Part shown: positions 34,801 through 48,074 of the stretch, one piece after another
How the letters are laid out: each line of letters starts with the position of its first letter
Position numbering within the stretch: position 1 is the first letter of the stretch
Assembly: GCA_019095985.1 (NCBI GenBank)
Contig: CM032669.1
Location: 39,168,693 to 39,232,692, forward strand
DNA: 64,000 nt
DNA from: Streblospio benedicti
Lineage: Eukaryota > Annelida > Polychaeta > Spionida > Spionidae
Reading direction: 5' to 3'
Position numbers and translations under genes: made by a program
The notes under the pieces: model-generated
Told to the model about the DNA's origin: nothing
Database searches by the model: none
Seen by the model: the letters and a program-made list of their open reading frames with translations, nothing else

Positions 34801-35259
34801 CATATAAAAGTGAGCCTGTTTAAATTGAACTTCACTCCCAACTAAATGACAAGTTTGAGTTATAATTTTTAATTAGTACGGATATAATGAGGGAAATGAT
34901 GACTTGCTCAAGATGCGGATATTCATAAATTCAAATTACTAGAGTTTGAGAAAAACAGGTTCAAAAGAAGTAAACCATTAAATCTTTTTAAGGCACAATA
35001 TGATGAAAAAAGTGTTTGTTGATTAAATACATCGATGTGTTTACATACCAACTTCATGAACAAGTTCTGGTTTTTTCTCCAATAGCACTGCAAATGCCTG
35101 TCTTGGGGCAGCAGACATGAAAGCTTCCTGTATAGTTGAGATGGTTCCCGGTGTCGAGGAAGACCCTTTCTCGGAAGACGGTGATTGGCTGATAGGGATG
35201 TGATTTGGATTAGCATAGACGGGGTACTTTGACACAGGGTAAGGTTTAACTGCTGAAGC
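28847..35259 (-). CDS. Ankyrin-repeat DHHC palmitoyltransferase (ZDHHC13/17 type), partial
   Basis: S-acylates cysteines of membrane-associated proteins, usually in the Golgi. Twelve minus-strand exons: 35259-35049, 34780-34629, 34416-34322, 33898-33766, 33372-33194, 32817-32676, 32400-32306, 31152-31070, 30987-30838, 30751-30645, 29601-29413, 28965-28847. AG/GT borders and phases agree throughout, about 551 codons. Five ankyrin-like repeats (e.g. QQPLHKACLRGDPGLVELML) are followed by four membrane spans, the zinc-binding CQDC...HCKICVKCYYDLDHHC with the catalytic DHHC in exon 29601-29413, then two more spans. All zinc ligands are present, but the usual PWxxNCVG after DHHC is LFLYQCIA. The start exon and the C-terminal exons are not visible. 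Introns such as 31153-32305 hold nothing recognisable. Confidence 0.9.
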
Positions 35260-38011
35260 CTAAAACAAAACAATTTTCTTAAAACTATTGTTAGATTCAA
35301 GTGCTATCTGATTAGCTATAATTTACAATGCTATATGCATTTCTATTTCCACATTGTTTGCTTTGACATTCAGGATGGTAGTCACAATTTCTTAAAAGAT
35401 ACTTTCCATGTTTTCAAAGATAGTATGTCCATTGACATCAAAATTGCGAGAGGAAATATGCTATGGGTCACTTCTACGAATAGAAGTTGAACTTTCGGTC
35501 TAATTTTTTATTACTTCAATATTAATTGGTAAATATTTTTCTTTCATTCCACAAAAATGTCCACCATTTATTTCTTTTTCTTGCATTAGAGATATATGCA
35601 TGTCGTCTAAAAATTCGCTCAGATAACGCTTCTGATTGGTTGGAAATTGTGAGGAAGTTCCACGATTTTAACGGTCGATACGACAATGACGATGATCATC
35701 ATTCTGAATGAGCATCATGATTGTATTGATCACATATATTATGATGCAATGAAATCAATAAACACCCCTCAAGAAACATAATTATTTAAGACATTCCTTC
35801 AACCTTAAAGAAAAGCCCTAAAATGTTTATAGGAATGAAAATTTAAGTAGTTTAATATATTTTTATCAATAGAAAACCGTACGAGTGATGAAAGTTTTGA
35901 AACTACATAGAATGTTGGAGATAATTGTGGAAAGACAAGAAAATGCAAATGATGCTTGATATGTTTGGGAATGAAAAAATTCTCAATCTAGTAATAAAAC
36001 TGTTCTTTCCTCAGGTTCTTTCACGATACATTTTATGGTAAAAATGGATAATTATATTTAGGAAAAAAATGAATGTTGCTTTATATGACAGTATTTGCGG
36101 GGTACTTCAGTACTACTAGCACTAGTATCTAGAGCATCAATCGCACCGTTCGGCCATGCACACAATCCGTGAGTTTACGTATGACGTGTGAGCTCCCCCA
36201 TGATAGTGGTTCACCAAATTTCACATCAGATGTAAAATTCACGGTTTATGTAAATGGCCGGTGTTAGCGATTGGTGATCTTGTTCGATCAGAGCTTCATT
36301 TTATTTTTGGGTCTGAACTTGACACTTTATTCCAAATATTAATTTCATACACCCGGTGGCACACGCATAGAATAATTTTTTATTTTATTTATTTTATTTT
36401 TTTTTTTGGGGGGGGGCGGGTGGGCGGGTAAGACGCCCCTCCCCCGACGAGCAGTCTAAACAAGTCCCTTCCACCCCCGGAGTACCGCAATCACCACGGC
36501 CACCTGCAGCTCTAAAGGCTGTATGTGCTGTATTATCGCCTACACAAAGATAGCCACTTTATTTGTTTCACAGCCCAAATAAATCTGTCGTTATCGAGTA
36601 AGCTTATAATAATAATATATTCATCACATAAACCAACCCCTGTCGTGTCACAGCGCTCGCACGAGCAATCCGGTGATGTTTCATTTTTCAAATTATGTTG
36701 TAAGTAGACATCACAAAATTATTGTTTCGCTAAACAACGTTTATCGACCATTCTAATCGTTAGATTTACTTTCGAACGGGATAAATAGCATGGTCCCACA
36801 TTCAGGTCGAGCCGCTGTATACATTGTTATACCTGTGCAGCCCCCTGTGTAGTGATGAACAATCAATAATGGACAATCAAATCTCAATGCTTTATTTCTG
36901 CAGTAAACAGACTAAACACCAACCATTCCACGTCCCCGCCTATTAGGGAGTGGTCACAAAATACAGAAGAGGGGGGGGGGGGGGGGGGGAAAAAAATGGG
37001 CCCTGGGGAGGGGGGGGGGACTGGAAAAAAATCATGGTGCTCTAGTAGGGGGGCAATTAAAATAACATGTAGGCTAGGGTGGGGCGCAATTTTTGTAATA
37101 CTAACATTCTAAAAATTTATGCGCGTTTGTTGCGAATTTGGGACAAAGAATATCATTAGTATAGCTGATAGCAGTTACTACTATCTATCATTTAACTTTA
37201 GAAAACAAATAAAACATTATTAATTCTGCAATATTTTATTCTTTATACAATCAGTTACATATTAAGCATGAAATGGCTTATTAGTCTTTCAATTCTATTG
37301 CAGTATCAGTAGTGCAATGTTTCTCAGCTGCCTGCCTTCTATGCAGCCTTCTGTCTTCGCTTCTTTTGCCTCTTGCACTAATTCTGCCTCAGCTTCATCC
37401 TTTTATTCTCTGCAACTCTTAAATCCATTGCATTGAACTTTTGTTTTATTATACCAAATAAATATTTCACATTATTAGTTTGAGAGTGGAGTTTTGTGTA
37501 ATGTCGCAGAATGTCAATGTAAATGTGTGGTTTATGGTCTTTTCCCCCTAAGGATCAGACGACTCTAAATCTTCACCAAGTCATTGGCATCCCTGTCACA
37601 CTATATCTTTCTCAGCATACAGCATAATTGCTACCATAACACAGACGTGCTAATCATTGGCTATTTAACGTGCCGGTGCCACGGAGCAGTGTGTAACCTG
37701 TTAGAGGTAAGTTTACTCAACACTTACCACCAGACCCGACCTGGAATCGAACGCAGCACCTTCTGATCATGAATCCAACTCCCTATCCACTCTGCCGCGG
37801 AAGCACACAATTGATGTTTAGTTGTCTTCTATCATCAATTGAAGTAAATTGGGTGTCTTTTTGGTGTGCACCAAACACACCAGATGACACTAACTTTGTA
37901 CCAAAGTGTTGCGCATGCGTTACTTTGCCCTATAAGATGAACAACGGATTCTGCAGTCACCGTATTGCCACCAATCATGCCAATAGACGGCTGGTTTATG
38001 CCATGCGGCAG
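35260..38011. other. Region upstream of the palmitoyltransferase exons
   Basis: Should include its first exon and promoter (minus strand), which I cannot identify. A CG-richer stretch at 36110-36860 with a G-rich run near 36400 would suit a promoter. A poly-G run (36970-36989) and a minus-strand tRNA-derived SINE (37530-37805) follow. 'ttagggagtggtcac' at 36943 resembles the end of inverted-repeat elements such as 56288-57441. Confidence 0.4.
37530..37805 (-). repeat. tRNA-derived SINE, same family as 12635-12885
   Basis: Minus strand: A box 'cggcagagtggatagggag', B box 'gttcgattcc', then 'gagtaaac' and the 'ccaatgacttggtg' body phrase. A degenerate related head lies at 41605-41690. Confidence 0.7.
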
Positions 38012-39083
38012 TTAAATGTGGTATCTAGATAGGTGAAATGCAAAAAATGTAAGTGCAAAGAATTCAGTATGAACCATATATTACTTCTCGATCATGGAGA
38101 GAATACACTTTACCCCACATGTGAGATGCCAGCATTCTCTCTGTGACCATGAGCAGCAGCCAGATGAATGGGCAGGATAAAGTAATAATCACGCTGGTTG
38201 AAATCCTCACCACACACTTGATTCAGATGGTTCCAACGCAGAGTTTAGATGTAAAATTCTCTGACATGTTACCAAAGACAATACTATTTCAAAAATGAAA
38301 ATAAAAAATGTAGGATCTCAATGGAAAAGAATATGAATTCATCATCAGCATGGTTTTTTACATGTGTTTTTACTTGTTTCATTATCAGTGAGAAGGTTAG
38401 AAATTGAATTCCCCTACAGTGGAAAAAAGTCTGATTTTATTAAACTTGATTTCAGTTTTGTGTCAGAGGTTTTTTCATTTTCTTTTGGACTAAGTTTCAA
38501 TAGCCCTGAGCATTCAAGAGGTTACCATGCTGGGTTCTGGGGATGCAGGGATATTTTGGGTATTACAAGACAGGTTCAGTCAACCCTCTAAAATCCCCCA
38601 AGAATGCACTGCTTGAATATTTGCTAGATATATTTTACTTATCATAGAAAAAATCCCCTCATGGTTTTACACTGAGCCTCCTTGTGCAGCGTGGTGCACT
38701 GCCACATTTGCCTTTAATTTGTCCACGGCATTCAAGTCAGCTCCTGCTTCCTGTGCTAAAAATGATCTGCAACGAAACAGTTTATATAAATCCTCCAACA
38801 ATTAGAAACTGCATGACATGTTTAAAATTTAGAGTCAATCAGTGCAATATCAGCATTGTAAGTTAATTCTCTATAAACTATATTATATATAAATTCTGTG
38901 AAACATTGACAAAATTAAATTTATCTCATTAATGTAATTTGGACTGGTCATCACAAAAATGGAGTTTTGCTAAAATACCCGTGGATGTCCTTGGTAAAAT
39001 GGAGAGGCGTTTATTAAAATCTGTCCGTGCATTAACGTCCCAATTTCATGATGTAACATTAGTTCAACAAGACCGGATCTCCA
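38012..39083 (-). pseudogene. Corrupted partial copy of palmitoyltransferase exons, direct part
   Basis: Parallels 33672-34741, including copies of exons 33898-33766, 34416-34322 and part of 34780-34629. Introns and exons match over long identical runs but are broken by clusters of small insertions, deletions and block changes, and the exon frames are destroyed. The copy stops inside the third exon at a point matching about 34741. Could be a real decayed duplicate or a poorly polished alternative-haplotype segment. Confidence 0.85.
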
Positions 39084-39445
39084 ATGGGGAAAGAAAGCAA
39101 GTTGTCCAGTCTCGAAGATTCATATAGTCACTTCCTGGTTCACGATGAGTTATACTTTACTGGAATGCCTTGTTGCAGAAAAAACAGGTTCGTACCATGG
39201 CAGCACACATGAGCTGATGTTTAGTCTCTGCCCAGCCTGGCAGCCTTGTTTTGACAGCTGAATGAACACTTTTTCTTAATATTTCTCCATAAAGAGTTGC
39301 TGGGTCACTTTGGTTGAATCCGCTTCCACTTATTACCACACTGGTGTCGCCCCACAAATGTTCACCATTTGCTTTGCATTGAGCCGCCCACAGAGTCGCT
39401 GGCTGGTTAATTGTAGGAAAGTTCACGATTTATCGGTCGATACGA
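39084..39445. other. Unmatched insert between the two halves of the copy
   Basis: No match to the 33.6-35.7 kb source. Its last 30 bases (39417-39450) match 35652-35687 in direct orientation, immediately before the sequence turns into the inverted half. A minus-strand frame (39426-39157) resembles nothing I know. Confidence 0.6.
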
Positions 39446-40431
39446 CAATCATGATGCTCATTCAGAATGATGATCATCGCCATTGTCGTGACGTAATTCT
39501 GCTAAAATCGTGGAACTTCCTCACAATTTCCAACCAATCAGAAGCGCTATTCGAGTTTAATTTTTAGATCTATTACGCATATATCTCTAATGCAAGAAAA
39601 GAAATAAATGGTGGACATTTTTGTGGAATGAAAGTTGAAAAAATATTTACCAATTAATATTAAAGTAATAAAAAATTAGACTTAAAGTTCAACTCTATCG
39701 CCTCCAGAGAAGTGACCCATAGCATATTTCCCACCTTTGATGTCAATGGACATACTATCTTTGAAAACATGGAAAGCGATCTTTTAAGAAATTGTGACTA
39801 CCATCCTGAATGTCAAAAGCAAACAATGTGGGAAATAGAAATGGCTATAGCATTGTAAATTATAGCTAATCAGATAGCACTTGAATCTAACAATAGTTTT
39901 AAGAAAATTGTTTTGTTTTAGGCTTCAGCAGTTAAACCTTAACCTGTGTCAAAGTACCCTGTCTATGCTAAATCCAAAACGACATCCCTATCGTAGCCAA
40001 TCACCGTCTCCTTTAGGAAAGGGTCTTCCTGGCTGACTGGAACCACCCCCAACTATACAGGAAGCTTTCTCAGCTGTCTGCTGCCCCAAGACAGGCAGAC
40101 ATTTGCAAAGTGCTATTGGAGAAAACCAGAACTTGTTCATGAAGTTGGTATGTAAACACATCGATGTATTTAATCAACAAACACTTTTTCATCATATTGT
40201 GCCTTAAAAAGATTTAATGGTTACTTTTTGAACCTGTTTTTCTCAAACTCTAGTAATTTGAATTTATGAATATCCGCATCTTGAGCAAGTCATCATTTCC
40301 CTCATTATATCCTGCATTTCAATTAAAAATTATAACTCAAATTTTGTCATTTAGTTGGGAGTGAAGTTCAATTTAAACAGGCCCTACTTTTATATGAAAA
40401 GGAATTCTTCAAGGATTTAGCAGCCCCTTGT
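39446..40431 (+). pseudogene. Corrupted partial copy of palmitoyltransferase, inverted part
   Basis: Reverse complement of about 34765-35725, so the copy of exon 35259-35049 now reads on the plus strand at 39922-40149. Again long identical runs with small indels that destroy the frame. Together with 38012-39083 it covers one continuous source segment split near 34741-34765 and refolded. Confidence 0.85.
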
Positions 40432-41329
40432 GACCATTATCCTTCACATACTGGCTAGTCTAATCGCGCATTGCACGATGCACTAATATTTAATCTTTGT
40501 TTTCTACATTTTACTATATAAAGACCAAACCACTGCAGAAATGCAGTAAACGTGCAAGTCCCGTTTTTAGTCCAGTTTTAAAGCCCGTCAGTATTCAGTG
40601 GGAAACATGATTTGCAGAAAGTTGCGGTTGACGTGTGAAAATCAACTGCATTACGTACCCGAGTAAGTAGATTAGAGTAGGGGAGACCGGGGCAGGTTGA
40701 CACTTTTTATTCTTTCCAAACATCTCATTAATTCTCAATGAATTATTTTTGCTAATTTTATTGTGTATGATGTTATTGGGAAAGAATATTATCAATCATA
40801 TGAGAAATCTTGTAATGGGTAATGTTGTAATAGTTGCTGACTATAAAGCACCTATATTATGGCACTATATATGTGTAAACCTTGTATACTGTAGAAGTTC
40901 ATTTTAGATGGTCATTAGTAAAAAGTTCCTACCAATGCTAAACATCTTGTTTTTTTTACATCTAAGAATACATGAAATAAAGTTTCTATATTAGTTTAGT
41001 TGTATATGAAAATATGATTATTAAATGTATTTTGCACTCCTCATATTTTTATGCAAGCAACATTTTGAAAACATGGCAGAGAATTCTGTTTTAACAACTG
41101 TGATACCATAATTATGTAGTTACTTACGAATCGTTCACAAATGACGTCACCTGATTTTTTGCCTTTTTCTACCCCCCCCCCAAACACATACACCCTTGTC
41201 ATCTACTGTTAACTGTACCATTGCATAAATTCATTTGAATCTATATGCCACACACACACACACGCACGCACACACACACACTGATGCAGTTGCATGATTC
41301 CATATTCTGCTACAGTAGAGCCAGTTTAT
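40432..41329. other. No gene seen
   Basis: AT-rich DNA. A (CA)n microsatellite lies at 41248-41281. 'ggggagaccggggcaggttg' near 40680 looks like a piece of a dispersed repeat but I see no second copy here. Confidence 0.5.
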
Positions 41330-43480
41330 CAACATCACCAGGGGACCGGCATCCAGGGGCCCAATGGGGAGGTGTGCAGTGGTGTCCTTACCGAAGTGTG
41401 GGACCACGGTAAACAATGTTGTTATAGAGGTGGTCTCTTTATAGAGGTTGTCTTTATTGGAGGTTCTATTGTACACATGAAACTCGAGAAATAAGACGTG
41501 TACATGTTTTGAAATGATTTATGATTTAATGGACTTGGGTATATATTATTATATGTAATTAAGGCATTAGACTTATGACTCCAAGTCAGGTAAGGACTAT
41601 ATCACATGTCTCTGGTTCCGGTCGCAGAGTGGACTAGGGAGTTAACCTGAACTGCTAGGCGATTTGGTGCCGTATGGTCGTGGGTTCACATATGAACATA
41701 TGAACACTGACAGTCACTGGTGGTCGTTGTAAAGAGGTTCACCTTTTAATAAAGACCACATCTCTGCTGAGACCACTTGAAGACAGTCCCGGGTGGTCTT
41801 TATAGAGAGGTTCTACTGGATGTTTAACCCCAGACCTACTTTTACATGCATATCTCCTGTGACCAGTGATAACACGAGATGTCCCCGGCAGATTTCATAA
41901 CCTGTTGACTTAGTGATAAAGTGTCAATATGCACCATCAATTACGGTAAAATGTCCATAACTTTGGTGCATTATTTTTATAGGAGGGGTTAATGATTTTT
42001 TCCCAATGGACAGACGCAATATTGCTTACATTTAAAGGCCCCCATTTAAATAGGATATCTCAACCAATAATTTTTCGTTTTATCATATTATAAAATGTAC
42101 AGCATTAAAAGCCAAGGCTATCTTGATTATAAAATGCATGTCATTGTGATATATATTATAGATTTTTGCACATGGAAACCTTTCTTTTTGCAAAGGAAAT
42201 ATGTGGGAAAGATCGAATTGTGTCCTATAACTCAGCTGGTTATACGTGTTAATTCCATATTCTGGTACAGCAGAGACGGATTGTGTTAACCCTGAGCCAC
42301 CAGGTGGTGTAGCTAGAGGGGTGTTCTTTAGAGGTGTTCAACAGTGTGGGACCACGACCATGGTCGGTTCATGGGTGGTCCCTTTAACACTGCTTAATAT
42401 GAACATTTGCAGTGGTCTCAAGTAGAGAGGTGGTCTTTATAGAGAGGGTGTTGGTACATGTTAAACCCCAGACCCACTTTTACATGCAGGTCTCCTTTAT
42501 AGAGGCCAGTGATAACACGAATGTCCCCTCCCGGCAGATTTCATAACCTGTTGACTTAGTGATAAAGTGTTCAATATACACCACCCAATTATGGTAAAAA
42601 TATATTCATAACTTTGGCACAAATTTTATAGGAGGGGTTAATTTTTTTTTCCAACTGGCAGACACAATATTGCTTACATTTCAATAAGACATTTCAACCA
42701 CTATTCAATATTTTTATCATATTATATTTAACATACAGCATTAAAAGTCAAGATCTAATCTGTTATAAAACGCATGCCCAGTGCTTTGACCACATGTCAT
42801 TCTAATATATTTTGTATATGACGTCATTATAAATTGTTTCTAACTACACATGTTATGTTTTTGGAAAAGGTGAAAAGTGACCATATAACTCAGGTGTCCA
42901 TACCGTCAATTCCATGTTCTGGTACAATAGAGGTTTCTTTGGCTTTAAGATTGCCTCACAGTGGTGTCAATAGAGAGGTGGTCTCAATATGGTGGTCCAC
43001 ATAGTGGTGTCATTTTATTGAACGAAAATTATCTGAGAGGTGCTCTCTTCAAAGAGACTAGTGATAATTGTAGGTTCTGCTCTACATATAGCAACTGTGG
43101 AAACTGAGGAGTGTACAAATAAGGCAGCCGTAGTGAGAAGGTGTCCGGGTGGCAGGTTCCACAGTATTCACCCAGTAGATCAGTGGCTTCTGCACGACTG
43201 TTTCAAGGACCGTGTGGTCAAATATTCACACCGTTTTCAGAGTCATCTCCATCTAACTATTGACGTCATTGTGAACTGATAATGCAGTAGAACCTTTTTA
43301 GTGTTGACAACCTAAAACCAGTGCGAACCTTCTCCCAGTAGATCAGTGGTCGATTCAATTCACGACTGGTTCAAGGTGAACTTTGGTTAAAGATTCACCA
43401 GTGTGTTCAGTGTCCGATTATGTGCTGATGTCATTGTGAACTGATAATTATTTGTGGACACCATTCTTTATCAGCACTGC
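41330..43480 (+). repeat. Minisatellite-like array of 'gaggtggtctctttatagagg' phrases
   Basis: Repeated phrases: 'gaggtggtctctttatag', 'ccacttgaagacagtcccgg', 'cccagtagatcagtgg', and two ~450-base higher-order units (about 41820-42080 and 42480-42760, both with 'cctgttgacttagtgataaa'). Divergent, so old. A tRNA-like SINE head (41605-41690) is embedded. Confidence 0.75.
41605..41690 (+). repeat. Degenerate tRNA-derived SINE head
   Basis: A-box-like 'gcagagtggactagggag' and B-box-like 'tcgtgggttcaca', about 45 bases apart; resembles the minus-strand SINE ending at 37805. Confidence 0.5.
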
Positions 43481-46400
43481 CCATTCCAAACCTCAAGTGA
43501 GCTTTTTGTACTGCAAGTCTCATGGTTGGCAGTAATCAGTAACAACGGGTCTATTTTATGGGGCAAATCACTTCAATATGGACAATGGACTAGACCTATG
43601 AGTTTGTGTCTAATTCAGTTTTCTTATGTTCTTATGGTCTTTTTCCAGACTTGACTCATTACAGAGGACGTCAGTAGAAGGTATGATAGCCGAGTTCAGG
43701 TTGTTGAAAGTTTTGTAGACTGTCCTGTTATCAAAAAGCGACCCAATAAGTGTTTGTGAATATCTATTTGCATCTTGCCGATCAGGGAAATGTGCAGTAG
43801 GATGCGCTTATCTTGAACTCTCACAAGTCGGGTCTGATGTCTTAGTCAGGTGTCATCTTAAGACAGAAATGGTGGGTTGGGAGTTGCCTCAGCTTTGTCA
43901 GAATCAACAATCATGTTCATGTTGATTTGGACTCTTTCTGGAAACAGTGGGATAATGTTAAGAAAACTGACAAGATGAGAGCATCAATTACCTAAAAACT
44001 AGCAGATCCTTCAAAGCTGGCACCAAAAAGCACAATAATTAATCGTTATTATCTCAATATGAGTTCAAGCCTCATTACTTAATATAAATAAACTATGTCT
44101 ACTAACGGCCAGTGTTGTACTTTCACAGTGTTGCTGCTAAATCTTGTCACTTGTTTTTGCTACACCCGCTCACTTGCCTGCCCTGTCGCCATGTTTCATA
44201 ACTCACCGACTCAACCAGGAGATGCTAGCTAGAATCACTCCAGACGAGCTAGAATTGAGTGAGTATTGCTAGAGCCAGTGACGGATGAGCGCGTTAATGT
44301 GTCATCAGGAGCCGCCAGATGTGCTAGCTAGCAATGTTCTAGAGCAGACGAGTCGGCCACTCAGAGCCAAGTACACACCACCAACTGTAACATTCAAATT
44401 ATCTGCCTATCCACTAAAACATGGGCCCTTTCATGGATGTTTCCTGCCAGCAAACATAGACATTGCCAGGTCTGTACATCGCTTTTGTTTAAACATGGCT
44501 GCCAGTCATGAGCCAGCCTAAAGTATTGCTGCTGTGAACAAAGAGTTTAAGTTGACCTTTTGTAAATGTAACGCCCTATTTTTAAACACAATATATATAA
44601 TGAAATGATCAATACTTGACATGCGCAAACAGAGAACTGAGGAATTTTCCACCATCATGATATTTATAACACTAGACCAGTTTGTCTGGTGATAGCAACA
44701 TGCGATAACTCCAACCGGCAGATTTGATTTACTGCCTCAATGATACAGGATCAATACATTTAAATCACTAACAACACTTGTGTAAACAGCGACCGTCGCG
44801 ACTGTAGATATTTTAATGCCTTTCTTTGTCCACAAATAACCTGTCCCCTGCAGAGAATGTGATCATCACCGCTGTTTTTGACAACAAGATCAAACAAGCA
44901 GCATCATTTGTTACCAGTGTATCAATGTGGTCGGTCGCAGACTGCGGCCCTTATCACGTACAGAAGTCAGTGGCAATGGCTGGGGGCAATTTTACAGTAG
45001 AAACTCGTTATCACATACAGAAGTCGGTGTACTCGATAGCTAGGGGGTTGGGGGCAGGTTTTGTATATGAGAATGCCACGGGATCTGTGCATGGAGTGTT
45101 ACACAGTGGTAGTGAGCGTATATGGCATCCCATGCTCAGCTTTTTAAAAAAAATGATGATAATAATATAGTGGTATTTATAGTGCCAATTTATAGTGCCA
45201 TATTTTACACCTCAAGAGCAATCATCCAATGAATCTTTATATAAGGTTACCACGATTATTTCATATGTAACTTTATTGGGAGAAAATATCATGCTCAAGT
45301 GGGATTTAGTTGAAGATCCCACTCCCCTCCCCCCTGAGCACAGTAGTGATATATCGAAGTGGGGGGGGGGTGGGGTGAAGGGGTGGAGATGAGGAGGGGG
45401 GGGGGGGGGATTGCCTGTGCTTATGTAGGACATATCATTAAAAGAATTCTATTTTCTCTCTCCCTCTGTTCTCTATGCCAAGCAGCAGGCGGTTAACCAA
45501 TATCTTCCCATAATGCACAATATTTTTTGCTGCATTTTACAAGACATGTAACATGGTAACTATAATTTTAGATTATCTGCTTATCCCACTAAAACATGGC
45601 TTTACACATGAGAACATTCACGAGGTACCCAGTTCGAGTAGCGGTATCAAAAGAGATGCCAATCATCAGTGACGTTCATTATTTACAAAACCACACAAAC
45701 ATGGCAGCTGTTTATACTGTGTAACCCACAGCCTAGTGTTTAGGGTTCGAGTCTAATGGCCCTAGTGGTTAAAGTTAAGTCAAGACAATACTAACTGTTG
45801 ACCTGTATCAAGTTTTGTGTACATAAAAAGCGATCACGCCATGTAGCTATATGTGCCGCGGCCGCCGTCCTTATCACAGCTGACCTTTGGTGGACACGCG
45901 GCTGTACCACGTGACTGCACCTCATATAGCGGCAGCGTGGGAACATCGCCGCACAGATGCGCGGCGTGATTGTTGGTCTGTACCAGGAATAGATCACCAG
46001 GATTTAGTGCTTACGTCTTCATATGCACTAGGATATTGTGTTTGACATATGGACTTATGTGTGTGTAAGTATTGACATGAGAAATTTTTTTCTTTGAGTC
46101 TATAGGACGGTACTCTCCCGTGTGTTGTTATGACTGTATTACAAGACGAACCACCTCTTCTTGAAAATATTATTGGTATGGTTTTGTCTGTTGTATAAGG
46201 CAGTCAAGTCATACACGTTATGCAAATATCTGAACTAACCTTTAACTTCAGTGTGTCTAATCATTTACACATTGAAAAATCAAATTGATCAATTATCAAT
46301 TGTTAAACAGACACGATACGTCATGTGTATGTTTTCATCATGATGGAGGGTGGTTTATGTTGTCTATACACAGACAGACGGTTTATCTAATTGTCACCAT

Positions 46401-47470
46401 CACAGAATCGTCCCATAGACTTGAGCAATAAATCTCTCATGTCAATATGTGTCAATACTTTATCTCATCGTTTCAAATCTTAAGGTTTAAGTTGTGATAT
46501 ACTTTTAGCCATGATTATGCCGTATCCAGCAAATCACAAAGATTAGGATACATGCGATGCACGGATGATGTTTGCGGAACTTATGTGTTACAGTGTACAT
46601 GAACATGGCATTGTGGATGACTAGTAATGGAGACTTCATCTTCAGAATGGATACTGATGGAACTATAGACGTGTGTACCATGTTGCACATTGTCAAACCA
46701 TTTTCTGAATAATGTGCCATAATGTCTATGGATTGCATTGTGAAAGACTATCTACAATGGCACCATGCATTTGTACCTAACTTTCGAGAACCATTATGAT
46801 TGTGTGACTGTGATAGACGTTGAGTGACATTTCGAGCTCACCGTCTGAGTGAGCTGAGCGAGGAGTGATTACGTCTGGACTCACTGTGCGTCTCCAAGGG
46901 TGACAGTTGGCAGGTGGGTGGCACGAGACTTTCACTGTACCTATATGTATTGTAAATGATAGAACTACTATTTTAAATGTCTATTCTAGGAAAAGTCATG
47001 CTACACATACTTTCATGTGGCCGTTGATGGACAGTGCAATATTCATGTTTGATGTAGAATATTTGCAATTGAAGTTTATGTTGTAAAGTAGAAAATGCGA
47101 TAATCATTTTCCTGGCTTCTCTTCATCTGCGGTGATTTTTAAACCATTACTTGTATGCTGGTGATATGCAATGATAAAAGCTTTCGTGAGATTTCACATC
47201 ATGTGACATTGTATCTTCTATCAATTACATGTTGTATAGCTATATTGTGAAACTAGACATGAATGGATCTCCTTAGTAACCTTAGTATCTTCAATGAATG
47301 ATAGTTGTATTTCAAAACTAGACACAATTTAATATAAAAATCTATTCTTTGATCCAAATAATGGTTTATTTTTCTGGTTGATTGGTTCATAACTTCACCT
47401 AGTTTATGGACTAAGCTGACTAATACTAAGTTTGAATGAAACTATCGTCATGTTAGAATTCGCCATTAGA
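43481..47470. other. No convincing gene
   Basis: Open frames at 44285-44521 and 44826-45170 have no recognisable domain, no matching splice sites and no repeats of a known family. A poly-G/A tract lies at 45358-45410. A GC-rich island at 45830-45995 has several NotI-like and GCGC sites, but no gene can be read from it. Confidence 0.5.
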
Positions 47471-47479
47471 GACTTTTGG

Positions 47480-47665
47480 TTGTGTGTTTACCATTAACCT
47501 TCTTGGGATTCGAACCCACTGACCAAGTATGTAAGCTGGGGGTTACATAGACATCGGTTCATCCGAGTAACCTTTTAACAGCCCGCTGCTTGGGATGATG
47601 GTATCATTCTGGTCTCACAACCTTGGGGTCGTGAGTTCGAGTCCCGTTAGGGCCACTTGATATAG
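47480..47665. repeat. Two opposed tRNA-like fragments
   Basis: Minus-strand B box 'gggttcgaatccc' (47506-47518) and, facing it, a plus-strand fragment 'tgggatgatggtatcattctgg...gagttcgagtcccg' (47590-47655). Neither has a paired acceptor stem. SINE remnants. Confidence 0.5.
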
Positions 47666-47737
47666 TAAAATGGAAGATGTCTCTTCAGCTATGTCAATGC
47701 AGTGGCAGGAGCTTGATTGGCAGAACAGTGAGAGTAG

Positions 47738-48021
47738 AATTAAATAAACATCAGTTTTGATGGCTTTGGAATAGAAATGGACTGTTCATGAATGGGATGA
47801 TAGCAATATGCTGAAACTACAAGTTGTTATAGATCCATTCGTTTTTTTCTACGTATTTATTAATTCAATTTTTGGTAATTCCTACTAACATCATCATCAT
47901 CATGGCAAATGTCCAATGATGTCCTTTACCTATAAATGATTTAGTAAATGCTTGAATAAATTGATTTGAATAGAAATAAATAAACATCAGTTTTGATGGC
48001 TTTGGAATAGAAATGGACTGG
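47738..48021 (+). repeat. Direct repeat of ~50 bases
   Basis: 'aaataaacatcagttttgat' plus 'ggctttggaatagaaatgga' occurs at 47741-47781 and 47980-48020. The 240 bases between look like a small insertion or a tandem duplication. Confidence 0.8.
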
Positions 48022-48074
48022 AAGAGATGGTAATTCATAGGAAAGCATTTCATACATGAGATACGCATATCCAC

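Noticed and set aside
44285-45170. Two plus-strand frames of 78 and 114 codons
   Set aside because: No recognisable domain, and simple-repeat-like phrases occur within the second; not enough to call a gene.
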